Shown here piece by piece: positions 1 to 8,915 of a DNA stretch of 64,000 nt (position 1 is its first letter; each line of letters opens with the position of its first letter). This DNA is from Pyrenophora tritici-repentis (Eukaryota > Ascomycota > Dothideomycetes > Pleosporales > Pleosporaceae): positions 62,001 to 126,000 of the forward strand of contig NC_089397.1 in the NCBI RefSeq assembly GCF_003171515.1. The letters run 5' to 3'. The notes beneath the pieces were generated by a model. That model worked only from the letters and a program-made list of their open reading frames with translations, made no database searches and was not told where the DNA came from. The position numbers and the translations under genes were made by a program.

Positions 1-105
1 TATACAACTTTCCTATTTGGGAATCAAGCACCCAAGCTACCAATCAAGCTAACAACTTTCCGCCAAGCCAATTCAATCAATCCAGCCAAATCTCATACAA
101 ACAGC

Positions 106-147
106 CAATCAATCAAGCCGGGGGCTGTCAGCTTGCTTGATTGATTG
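106..147. repeat. 13-bp perfect inverted repeat (hairpin) at transposon relic edge
   Basis: The arms are 106-118 (CAATCAATCAAGC) and 135-147 (its exact reverse complement), around a 16-base loop. The hairpin lies just past the point where the Tc1-type transposase reading frame loses family similarity, so it may mark a rearrangement or insertion border. Positions 1-105 are CAATC/CAAGC-rich and hold no gene that I can see. Confidence 0.5.
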
Positions 148-149
148 AT

Positions 150-1292
150 CTCAGGTGTGCTATTTTGTAGAGCGCCTTTCCTAGTGGTTCTCCGCTTGAG
201 CCATGGCCAGGCTGCTTCAATAGCGTTGAGGTCAGGTGAATTGCCACACCATAAAAGCTTCTCTACTCCCTCCCTACTGTATACTAGTTATTGGGCGTAG
301 TGGGCATGCGAAGGAGCCTTGTCCTCTTGAACTACAGTACATGGTCTCCCTTTCTGGCACTCCTTAGCGAAGGGAATAAGCTTTAGGATTAGAACATGAG
401 TCTGGTAGCGCCACCAATCTATGCCTCTTCTACTATCACGAGACAGCTTGCTGGTCTCTTTTGTCTATCTTCATTGCGGAGTCCTGCCTAGCTTATTCCT
501 TAATCCTATCCTCTTCATGCTAGTTGTAAGATCCCACTCCTGCCTTATGATAGGCTCAAGGACCTTGTTCATCTCTTTAATTTAAAGAGCTGCCTCTCTC
601 TTCTGCTGTGCAGTCTCAAGGCACCAGACGTGGCATAGGCCCTTGTGATCATAAGAGAAGCAGCCCTAGAACATGAACTCTGAGTAGCCTTTCCACCGCT
701 CGCGAATGACTGTTTTAGTGAAGACCTCATCAGGTTTTCTCTAGACCCGATAGCCACCACGGCGGTGGTTGAGCACGACAGAGGTCTTATCAGACTAGAT
801 GACATTCTTCCAGTCCTCCAGGGTCCAGTCTTGATAGGCAAGACACCACTCAAGTCTCTCCTGTCTCATCTTCTTCGTCAACCCAGGCTTCCTCGTAGGC
901 TTCGTCTTGTTGTAACCAACTGCTTTTAGGACTCTCCACACTGTGGTGGATGATATGTTGTAACCGTAAACACTAAGATCACCAGCTATATCAGCACAGC
1001 TCTTCTCTCTCCTATATCTATCTCGGCATACTTGTGAAAGAGTGGCGTTGTGGATAGCTTCCTGCTTACGAGGGCGACCAGCGCGAGGGGCGTCTTCGAG
1101 GTACTCGGGGAGGAGTTTAATAGTGGGTGAATTAGGCTCAAATCCACGTTGGCAGGCTCTACCATAAATTAAGTCAATAGTGCGTGGTGAAATACCTGTG
1201 ATAGCGCTGATCTGGGCGGTAGATTTGCCACCAAAAGGTGACTTCAGCGTCACAATAAGCGCACGGGTATAGGGATCAGTGTTAGGAGCCAT
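150..1292 (-). pseudogene. Decayed Tc1/mariner-type (DD34E) transposase
   Basis: This is the relic of a cut-and-paste DNA transposase. The likely start is the ATG at 1290-1292 (MAPNTDPYTRAL). An N-terminal helix-turn-helix region follows (ISAITGISPRTIDLIYGRA, then GRPRKQEA), and then the DDE core. The first Asp is in WSDKTSV near 795, the second in QEDKAPSHAH near 333, and SPDLNAIEAAW near 228 supplies the last Asp/Glu. The spacing from the second Asp to that Glu is 34 residues, the Tc1 DD34E type. The frame is broken by stops at 582-584 (TAA), 471-473 (TGA), 465-467 (TAG) and 288-290 (TAA). The middle two sit where relatives carry Trp, a TGG-to-TGA/TAG change expected from RIP. Similarity ends near 165, before the normal C-terminus. 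It cannot encode a working transposase. Confidence 0.85.
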
Positions 1293-1563
1293 AGTATAGT
1301 TGAAAACACCAAAAAATTGAGTATATAGACTATCACCACTATTACCTCCAGCTTCAAAAAATCTATATGGGTGCCAAGAAAGTCGGGCCGACTTATCGGC
1401 CGCTAACAAATACGCTAACAAGAACTTTTGAAAGTCACCTCCGTATGCAGTAAGCTGCTAGCGGTATGTCAGCCTATATCACATCTTTCTGCTGATTCTC
1501 GGGGGTTTTTATGACTACCAACAAATGACTACCAACAATTGACTTCTGAATCTGGAATTCAGC

Positions 1564-1793
1564 TTACATGCTCACTTCGAGATCAGTTTGGGTCAGAATA
1601 AACCCGGCAGTTGTTGCAGCTGTGTCGGTATAGTCGGGTTGGGTTATATGCCCACTTCAAAATCAGTTCGTGTTCGTATAAGTCCTGTAGTTATTGTGGA
1701 TGTAGTTGGGTCAGGTTACATGCTCACTTCGAAATCAGTTCGTGATACAATGAACCCGGCAGTTGTTGCAGTTGTATATTCGGGTCAAGTTCC
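1564..1793. repeat. Three-copy tandem repeat, unit 74-78 bp
   Basis: Copies begin at about 1564, 1642 and 1716, each opening with TTAYATGCYCACTTC. The first and third also share AACCCGGCAGTTGTTGCAG. Many differences between copies are C/T or G/A transitions (for example CTCACTTCGA against CCCACTTCAA), as expected for RIP or deamination. No coding role is apparent. The flanking stretch 1293-1563 holds only the upstream region of the transposase relic. Confidence 0.75.
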
Positions 1794-1859
1794 AAAGCGA
1801 ATAGAGAGGCCTTTATGCCACTATATAATCTCTACTCCTCTACCAAATTGTCTAGCTAC

Positions 1860-2021
1860 TAGACTCCGCAACAATCAATTCAATCCGGTCACTCTCCTAG
1901 ACCCACTTACCTATCTAGGTAGGGCTTAAACTCCTATAGGTAACTACTAGGCTTAAAGCGGTAATCAATCAATCCAATCTGAACCTTCTAGGACCCACTT
2001 AATTGATTGTTGCGGACTGTG
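1860..2021. mobile_element. 162-bp hAT-like miniature inverted-repeat element
   Basis: The terminal inverted repeats are about 21 bp: 1860-1880 and 2001-2021. The inner 16 bases are an exact match (TCCGCAACAATCAATT and its reverse complement) and the outer five are imperfect. The element is flanked on both sides by the direct repeat CTAGCTAC (1852-1859 and 2022-2029). An 8-bp target duplication is the hallmark of hAT-superfamily transposons. The element is far too short to code. Inside, two related blocks (1873-1909 and 1963-2000) both end in GACCCACTTA, so it may be built from an internal duplication. The hAT assignment rests on duplication length only. Confidence 0.7.
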
Positions 2022-2467
2022 CTAGCTACACAGCATTCGAACAGTTACCTCTACAATCGAAACCTTTGTTAAATCATTTCGGCCCCTTACTTCAGCATCA
2101 ACTGTCCGAATTTTCAAGTAATCTACATACTCTACCGTGGTCCGCTTCACGATCTCTCTCGCTAGTCTCTTGATCCTAGCTTCATCAGCTTACGCTTGTA
2201 ATGGAGGAGGACTTTACCAATGCAAATACAGCAACGGCAGACACTGCTGTGTATGTTTGGCCCTATCACTTTACATCGCTCAATATCGCTGATCAATGTA
2301 GCTTCTTCCCGGATCAGCCTATGGTCCGAATAGCTGCCCTACGGAATGTAACGGAGTCGGTCCATGGGCTCCCGAGTGCGTTAAAAGCAGTAATCGGCGC
2401 ACGTAGGTCAACTACCCCTTTCGACGAATCAAATCATGTTAACATAATGGTGTAGCTGCAAATGTGA

Positions 2468-2653
2468 ATGGGGAAACTATGTCGACAAGTGCAAGAGGTA
2501 AAACCTATATTACTGTATACGAGGCGAAGGGAGATGTATTGCTCGCAACGACGTAGAGAGAGGCACTGCCGCCGTTGCGGCGAGATTGGGCACAACGCTC
2601 GTGGTTATCAGGTAGGAAAGGGGGGTGTAGAAGATTGTATCAAGTCCAAATGA
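2468..2653 (+). pseudogene. Relic of transposon C-terminal zinc knuckle
   Basis: A 61-codon open stretch includes RHCRRCGEIGHNARGYQ. This is a CCHC zinc knuckle (C-X2-C-X4-H-X4-C) of the kind found at the end of fungal pogo/Fot1-type DDE transposases and in gag proteins. The last ligand Cys is replaced by Tyr (TAT instead of TGT), again a G-to-A change. No matching DDE core is readable upstream; the open stretch at 2201-2455 matches nothing I recognise. I read it as a transposon fossil, not a gene. Confidence 0.45.
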
Positions 2654-3642
2654 TCTTGTACTATTACGCTGGGTCTCACAACTTATCAAACTATCCCTTT
2701 TGTTCATCTTTTAAGAAAGCAGAAGCAGCGTCTGTTCACACGACGTGTCACCACCAAGTGGCACACATGATTTACTTCTCATACCCGCCACAATTTCCGT
2801 TACCTAAAATATGTTTTCAGACCAACATGTATCTGCACGGCCAACACACCGTTCGCAGTCTATACGCCCCTACGCTTCCACACTTCGCCAAACCAACACC
2901 AACCCTCGCCTGAGAATCATCGCGTCAAGCTCTGCTTATTCCGCCCACTTAATCCTCTCGTATCACGGTGCACATTCCCCATACGCTAGAAGAAAAAAGA
3001 TTCTTCGTACCGAGAAATTTGTAGTATACCACATCGGGAGGTTTGTGTGTATGTATCCACAAAACCACCGCTCCTAAAAACACACTAGAAGATTACGTGA
3101 GATGACACCAACTTACCGCTACATAGATACAAAGCAGGGCCGTGGGTTCAGTTGGAAAAACAGATGGTCACTGCATGCGATCTGGCGATGACTCATCTCT
3201 CTTTACCTGCTTATTCTGGTTTCCACACGTTTCAAGAAGGTGTTGGCTCAGGGATCGCTATGTCATCATGTTGACCAAGGTATGAGTGTTTTACCAACTG
3301 AGATGCAGAGTGCAGGTTGGTGTACGATCGGTTGGGAGGTTATTTGTCACACCGACTCATACTGTCGTCGCATTGATGCTTACTTTGTGAATTTTCGTTT
3401 CTGGCTATTCGGTTTCTATTCCCTACTGTATCCACTCTGACAATGCACAGGCTAGAAAGGAACCGTAGGCACCTTGTCCGACCCATTACTCCTCTCGGGA
3501 TACAAAATGGCACCAGCGGTAGTCGCGCAATTCGTCAGGTAACTCGCCGACGCGTCAACGGGGATGGTGTTGGCTTCTTGGGGACGACCGTAGACCTATA
3601 TCGATAGTGATCAGTAATCTCCACTTCTATATCATAATTCTG
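2654..3642. other. Intergenic, no gene recognised
   Basis: This 1-kb stretch lies between the transposon relics and the 3' end of the T2 ribonuclease gene. The open frames here (for example 2811-3077 and 3240-3440) are short, lack recognisable motifs and have no convincing exon structure. I see nothing specific in it. Confidence 0.5.
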
Positions 3643-4512
3643 TTATTCGGTGTAGTCGGGCTGATATGAACTCACATGGTCATAATACCACACCTCATTC
3701 AACACGGTAAAACCACGATCCGTCGAGTTCCTGCCCGCAGCTGTAGTATTGAACCGCGGTCCAGTGCAGCCCAAGAAAGGGATCCCACCATGCTGCTCAG
3801 CCAGCACATCCCGGATAGCCGTATAACTGTATGTCGTCGAGTTATCAGGTACAATGCCTGCGTTGGCAAGCCAATCGAATGTGGGAAGCTTCCTGTAGTA
3901 CTTTATCGCCGTGGCGAAGAAGTCGACGACTTCCTCGTGCTGGCGGTAGGCCGGTCCATAGCAGGGCATATTGAAGGTGGAGAAACAGGTCGCGTGCTTG
4001 CTGAACTCGTGGCCGTGGAAGCCCGCGTTGTCTTGCTCCCACGCTACCCAGTACGTGTTCATGTACTCGAGGAGGTCGTAGCGGCCAAAGGGTTCGAGGA
4101 AGCTGTCGATTGGAGGGCCGGTGTAGGGCGGCACAAAGGTTCCGTTGGGCAGGCTGTTGGTCGTGTTGGGTGAGGGGATGGGGTCATATTGTCGCGTCAA
4201 GTCGCAGTATTGCGTGTAGCTTCCGTTGCAGAAATCTGGCCATAGGCCATGCAAGGTCCAATGTGATTTTGGTTGGAACTGTCCTTGGGCTTCCCGGCCG
4301 GTGTAGGTATTCCAGAATTGGGTGCTTAGGACTAGCCCGCCAAAGGTCTCAACGCAGCAGGAATCAACTTTCGAAGGGTCTTGCGAAGGGCAGGATAGAA
4401 GAGGCTCTTTGATCTCACATGTGTGGCTGAATGGGCTTTGGTTGGGGTACAGCTGAGCATTAGTAGTAGCAAGCAGCGCTGCCGCTCCGACTTTGGAAAT
4501 GGTTCCCTTCAT
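3643..4512 (-). CDS. Secreted T2-family ribonuclease
   Basis: This is an extracellular acid endoribonuclease that cleaves RNA through 2',3'-cyclic phosphates. The single-exon CDS encodes 289 aa from the ATG at 4510-4512; the frame is open to an earlier ATG at 4575, but only the later start puts a typical signal peptide first (MKGTISKVGAAALLATTNAQ). Both conserved active-site blocks are present: CAS I WTLHGLWPDFC with His88, and CAS II HGHEFSKHATC with Glu169 and His173. There are about ten cysteines for the fungal T2 disulphides and several N-glycosylation sites (NGS, NTT, NGT, NST, NTT). Length suits a fungal T2 RNase without a long C-terminal extension. It is divergent from the next gene. 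Likely jobs are nutrient scavenging or host/environmental RNA breakdown; substrate preference cannot be read from sequence. Confidence 0.93.
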   Translation of the reverse strand: MKGTISKVGAAALLATTNAQLYPNQSPFSHTCEIKEPLLSCPSQDPSKVDSCCVETFGGLVLSTQFWNTYTGREAQGQFQPKSHWTLHGLWPDFCNGSYTQYCDLTRQYDPIPSPNTTNSLPNGTFVPPYTGPPIDSFLEPFGRYDLLEYMNTYWVAWEQDNAGFHGHEFSKHATCFSTFNMPCYGPAYRQHEEVVDFFATAIKYYRKLPTFDWLANAGIVPDNSTTYSYTAIRDVLAEQHGGIPFLGCTGPRFNTTAAGRNSTDRGFTVLNEVWYYDHVSSYQPDYTE

Positions 4513-5134
4513 GTTGGTAACTTGAGGCACAAAGAATGGTTCGAGAAGAGAGACAGTCGCTGCAATTGAATACAATATGAACCCAGAGAACCTATGTAGT
4601 CGCGATTTTTTTGGAGCCGCGGCCTACACCCTGTCCGTCCCTTACCGATTCTAGAAGGTGCATATTCCAGACTCCCGGTTGGAGGCCCAGCACCGGCGAT
4701 GAGCGAAAGGCGGACTCTAGGTACCTGCATTCACATACGCCATGCGAGCTCACGTGTTATTGCTATTGGATAGTAGGATAATGAAGTTACGCAAGTCCGC
4801 GCGGTGATGCTGGAGTTGCCGACAGAAGAGGGAACGTGGGTTGCTCGATAGGCAACGGAGGTCCCGTTTCATGACACTTTAACTATGACACTTTAACCAC
4901 AGAATAGGCAGAATGGGCTGGTATGATTAGAAAAGTAACAGGCTCTACAGCAGATAATAAATACTTCAAAATCCGATGAAGTCATCAACGACGACACCGA
5001 TTCCCGGGCCAACTCAACCTCCGAAGCGCAACAACTCCGCCCGTGCTATCTCCGCCTCCATCACCAACCAACCAACCACCAGGCATCGAACAACGCACAC
5101 ATAAATCACCACTAGACACACAACAACGCCAACC
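4513..5134. promoter_or_regulatory. Divergent intergenic region, RNase T2 / NAPE-PLD-like gene
   Basis: This stretch must hold both promoters. Visible features are a direct repeat of TGACACTTTAAC near 4873-4897 and a CA/CAACC-rich stretch ending in ACAACGCCAACC just before 5135, which looks like a fungal 5' UTR. No TATA box is obvious on either side. Confidence 0.4.
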
Positions 5135-5218
5135 ATGCGCGCTCTACTTCGACCTGTCGTGACCTCGCGCCGTTTTTTAGATTCTACAGCGCTTCAGAAA
5201 TGCCTCTTACATCGGTGA
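5135..5218 (+). promoter_or_regulatory. Out-of-frame upstream ORF overlapping the NAPE-PLD-like start
   Basis: An ATG at 5135, in a good context (GCCAACCATGC), opens a 27-codon frame that ends with TGA at 5216-5218. It overlaps the main ATG (5200) in another frame. The peptide is Arg-rich and begins MRALLRPVVTSRRF, which looks like a mitochondrial presequence. Translating it would bypass the main start, so it could repress the downstream gene. Alternatively a one-base error hides a true presequence. No simple GT..AG splice within 5135-5199 joins the two frames. Confidence 0.45.
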
Positions 5219-6318
5219 CATCGCTCCCACCCCGGCAGCCGAATGGCTACACGCCCGACCACCACGTCGACACCCCACCAATGAGCTTCAAGAACCCATG
5301 GCCATCGTACAGAAACGACGGCATAGTAGCTGCGATACGCACGCGATTTACTACGCCCAAGAACTTTGTGCCTGTGCCCGCCGACCGCCTCGGCCTGGTC
5401 AACATACGCAAACCCGACTTCAGCACCACGACGACAACGGGGCTGAAAGCAACATGGATCGGACACGCCAGCTTCCTTATAGAAACACCTGCTCCAGTGG
5501 GTAGTCGACGCGGAATGCGCATCCTACTTGATCCTGTGTGGAGTGAGCGCGTGGGACCATATGGGTTAGTTGGTCCAGTACGGTTTACATCGCCGCCATG
5601 TTCGATTGACGAGTTACCTGAAATCGACGCCGTATGTATAAGCCACGACCACTACGACCACCTCGACTCGGATACGCTGCGCAAGCTCAACGCGAAGCAA
5701 AAGGGGGATTTGCGCTTCTTCTGCGGGCTGGGCGTCAAGGACGTGATGATGGGTCTAGGGGCGGGAATTCATGACGACCAAGTCGACGAGCTGGATTGGT
5801 GGGATGGCATCACTGTGTTTAAATCTGGGGTAGGTGGTGTGGAATTGATTTGCACGCCCGCTCAACACCGGTCTGGTCGTGCGCCGTGGAACTTTGATGG
5901 GACGCTGTGGTGTAGCTGGATCGTCAAGGAGCCCTCGTCGTCTGCTTCGGGTGGTAAGAGACTCTTCTTCGCAGGTGACACGGGATACTGCCACGTCACT
6001 TCCGACGACCAGTTCTCCCACCACGCTGCCCCACACCCACCCTGTCCAGCGTTCAAGCAAATAGGCGACTTGTACGGTCCGTTTGATCTCGCTCTCTTGC
6101 CTGTTGGGTGCTTCAAGCCGCGTTCCGTGCTCTCGGGACAGCACTCTAGTCCAGAGGATTCGCTGGCGATACATAGGGATGTGCGGAGTAGGAAGAGTAT
6201 AGGTATGCATTTTGGCACTTTTCGAGGCGCTTATTCGGCAAATTATGAGCCGGTTACTGAGCCGGCTGAGCGGTGGCGGAGGGGTGCTGAGAAGGAGGGT
6301 TTGAGGTGGGGGGGTTGA
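5200..6318 (+). CDS. NAPE-PLD-type metallo-beta-lactamase-fold hydrolase (FMP30-like)
   Basis: This is probably a zinc-dependent phospholipase D acting on N-acylethanolamine phospholipids, related to animal NAPE-PLD and yeast Fmp30. The CDS has 372 codons and one exon. The metal-binding signature is SHDHYDHLD with His149, His151, Asp153 and His154; it is preceded by the family block WIGHASFLIE (86-95) and followed by QHRSGRAPWNFDGTLWCSW and FFAGDTGYC. These blocks keep the order seen in NAPE-PLD proteins. The start at 5200 is the first in-frame ATG; the frame is open further upstream but without ATG. Yeast Fmp30 is mitochondrial, which makes the presequence-like upstream frame at 5135-5218 interesting. 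The exact substrate is inferred from family only. Confidence 0.88.
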   Translation: MPLTSVTSLPPRQPNGYTPDHHVDTPPMSFKNPWPSYRNDGIVAAIRTRFTTPKNFVPVPADRLGLVNIRKPDFSTTTTTGLKATWIGHASFLIETPAPVGSRRGMRILLDPVWSERVGPYGLVGPVRFTSPPCSIDELPEIDAVCISHDHYDHLDSDTLRKLNAKQKGDLRFFCGLGVKDVMMGLGAGIHDDQVDELDWWDGITVFKSGVGGVELICTPAQHRSGRAPWNFDGTLWCSWIVKEPSSSASGGKRLFFAGDTGYCHVTSDDQFSHHAAPHPPCPAFKQIGDLYGPFDLALLPVGCFKPRSVLSGQHSSPEDSLAIHRDVRSRKSIGMHFGTFRGAYSANYEPVTEPAERWRRGAEKEGLRWGG

Positions 6319-7565
6319 TGTGGGGTTGTGTGATGTTGGGGGGACGGTTGTGGCGTGAGGGGGGTGTATTTGTAGATAAGGGGTATGGTTGTTTATGATG
6401 TTATGAATGTTTCTTGGACTAGATGATTTGTCTCTTGTGGTGTTAGGTAGTTATACGATGTGGGGTGGGCTTGTTTAGATAGTTTGCTGAATACTACCTA
6501 CATATTCCAAACTCTTATGATGGCAACGGTTCATATACGCAGTTTCTAACCGTACAACGTGATCCTAGTTTAACAGCCTCGGTGATGTCGATATTCAATC
6601 CAATCTATCCCTTTTCATGAAGACTTCGACGTCTATCTTATCCAAAACTTGAAGAGAAACATCGCCCAACACCTACTTACACCCTCTTACCTCCTACTAA
6701 AACACCACCTCTCCACAAATACTCTTAATCATTTACCTTAAAACGGATAAACATACGGGTTTTTCGGTTTTCTACGAACCAGTTTTCTGTACTACAAAGA
6801 TGGTTTCAACAAAAGATGAGCTTCTGCCAGCTTAAAAGTTTCTACTCAGAAGTAGACAGATAGCTTTCGCTTGTAACTTAACCTACCTACCCCTCCCTAA
6901 GCCTCCACATCTCCGCTTACCCTTCTCTATCATATCCTCACTACTTACGCTTCCCCACACCATACCCCTATCACTATATACACATAAGATAACACACATA
7001 TAAAACCCTATTAAAGACAGAACACTAATACTAATAAGATTTCTACACCGCAATCTATACTACTTATATTAATACTAGCTAGAATACTTAGGATATATGC
7101 TTGACGCTTAAATGCTCTTTTATAATTCTTGCATCGTAAGTCGTTAGAGGGTGTGTTAGAATATTATATTATTATAACTTCTTTAAGCACTAAACTGTAT
7201 GTGACCCCCATTTGTCTCGCACAACCAACCCTCGTCGCCTCTTTCTAGTACGTCTACTAGTACGTCTACTAAACTTTTCCATGGTGCCATATCGCTGACA
7301 TCCGGCCCAGGCAAAGTTGGCCGAATACTTGTACTTGAGATGGGAGTGGAGGGTCTATGCACCGTCGTAGCGACATGAATATCTTCTCACTCGGGATCAT
7401 ATATAGCTGAATCCCGAAACATTATCATATCCAATACTGTCCATCTGTTGTATAGAGTAAGAATAAAAATTGCGCTAATCGACATGGAAAAAAAGTATAC
7501 CAACAACAAGAAAACACACGCTCGCTGTAAAAAGGAAACTAAAACTGGACAGACGCCGTTCAAAA
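6319..7565. other. Intergenic, AT-rich patch, no gene recognised
   Basis: This covers the convergent 3' ends of the NAPE-PLD-like gene and the cysteine-rich protein gene. A clearly AT-rich, codon-free patch runs from about 6960 to 7200, and a 15-bp direct repeat (CTAGTACGTCTACTA) lies near 7246-7271. The AT-rich part could be a RIP-eroded repeat, but no transposon motif is readable. Confidence 0.4.
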
Positions 7566-8294
7566 TCAAGTATTTATCTTACACGCATAACAGTCCAAGC
7601 ACCATGCGTCCCCTTCTTCTCCCACTTCAACTATACATTTCTTGCATATCGACTTCTCACAGCCCAAACATCTTCGCGCGCAGATATAACAAGTCCGCTC
7701 CTCGCACCGTCGGCAATCAAGGTAATTTTCCAGGTCCTTCTTCCGCATGGGTGCCTTTTTGCAGGCATGACATGATCTTAAGTCGGAGACGGCGTAGGAT
7801 TGGGGTTGGCAAGAAGAAGAAGAAGAAGAAGAAGCGGATGATGTATCTACATCAACATCCATCAAGTGTGACGTCGACTTGACAACGGTAGCTTTTGGGC
7901 TGACGCGTTTGAGCTGCTTAACGGGCCGCCGGTCCGTCGTGTATTCGCAGGATTTGGAGGGGAAGGAGGAGTAGGAGAGGGAGCTGTTGGAGTCGAAAGG
8001 CGGGGTATTGGGATGGTGCATGCGGAATGTAGCGTCGCAACTTGGCGATGAGCGATGATGCGGGCGTGACATGTTTCTGGAGATATAGTGTTAGCGAGGG
8101 GGCTCCCCTTGAAAGGGGGGATATAGGGTGTTTTCGTACGCTGGTTGTCCGTCGTCGGTTACCTGTCTTCTTCGCTTGCCCAGACCCGTCGTGTGTTGCT
8201 CGTGCGCCATGGTGTGCCAGTAGCTGGGTGCCGTGTTGTGTTGCCAATCATTGGTTGTGCTGGGACCGAATAGATCAGAAGTAATGTAGACCAT
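7566..8294 (-). CDS. Cysteine-rich zinc-binding protein, function unknown
   Basis: This is a two-exon gene: exon 1 is 8294-8140, the 63-nt intron is 8139-8077 (GTACGA..CGCTAAC..CCAG) and exon 2 is 8076-7566, giving 221 aa. The N-terminal 130 residues are polar and probably disordered, with a basic GKRRR patch and a polyserine tract encoded by an AAG/CTT microsatellite (7811-7834). The C-terminal 65 residues (about 154-217) hold six C-X2-C pairs (CHAC, CRRC, CYIC, CLGC, CKKC, CLDC), one further Cys (YAC) and two CxxC-flanking basic runs. This pattern suggests two or three zinc ions in a RING-like or treble-clef fold. No single family can be named. It is divergent from the ELMO gene. I do not know its role; ubiquitin ligase or nucleic-acid binding are both possible. 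Confidence 0.75.
7811..7834. repeat. (AAG)8 microsatellite coding for polyserine
   Basis: Eight AAG units lie inside exon 2 of the cysteine-rich protein gene. On the coding strand they read as Ser codons. The length could vary between strains without breaking the frame. Confidence 0.8.
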
Positions 8295-8915
8295 GACGGG
8301 TTGGCGACGTGAGGGTGAAGTCGCGGTGGAAGTGAGGGTTGAATGTGGAGCGAAGGAGCGGAGCGGTTGTCGGTGTCGAGGCGGAAGGTGCAGCGGAGGC
8401 AGAAGTCGGCAGAAGATAGGCAAGGAAGGCACGACCAGGCAAGACACAACAAACAAACGGGGTCTTAGGCAGGCGCGACAGGGCACTCTAGAAAGCGATG
8501 GCAAGAGCGGCGGAAACGCGGGAAGGTGCGATGGTGTGGGCGGCGGCGGCGACGGCTTGTTGTCGGCGGTGCCTTGAACATGGCGACGTGCAGCTGCCCT
8601 CGCTCGGCGTACCTGACTAGCCCTGACAGTTCTCCCGCCAACCAACCAGGGCGCGCGCGACACCCCACAACACGCTTCACGTGCGCCAAGCTTGGGTTCG
8701 CGACCGACTAACGCGACTCCGGCACAGGCATAGGGGGGATTCATGGCGGCATCGACAGCATTTGTTGGTGCGCATTAATGTACCGATACTATCAAGTACT
8801 CTCTCGTGTTTTTGTCATGTCTATTGCGTCGACGTTACTGGCAAGTAACCGCCCTCTCCGCAACACCAGCCTACTTTGTGCCCGTCGTCACGCGCTGTAC
8901 AACTAGAATCATCAA
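8295..8915. promoter_or_regulatory. Divergent intergenic region, cysteine-rich protein / ELMO gene
   Basis: This GC-rich stretch (GCGGCGGCGGCGACGG near 8538) contains both promoters. The open frames at 8293-8577 and 8465-8744 are byproducts of GC richness, with no motif or splice support. Confidence 0.4.

Noticed and set aside
2201..2455. 84-codon frame starting MEEDFTNANTATAD
   Set aside because: It starts with a fair ATG but matches nothing I recognise and lies among transposon relics; not strong enough to call as a gene.
8091..8744. 217-codon minus-strand frame upstream of the cysteine-rich protein gene
   Set aside because: Only its last part (from 8294) is used as exon 1; the rest is Pro/Arg/Ser-rich GC-driven open frame in the divergent promoter.
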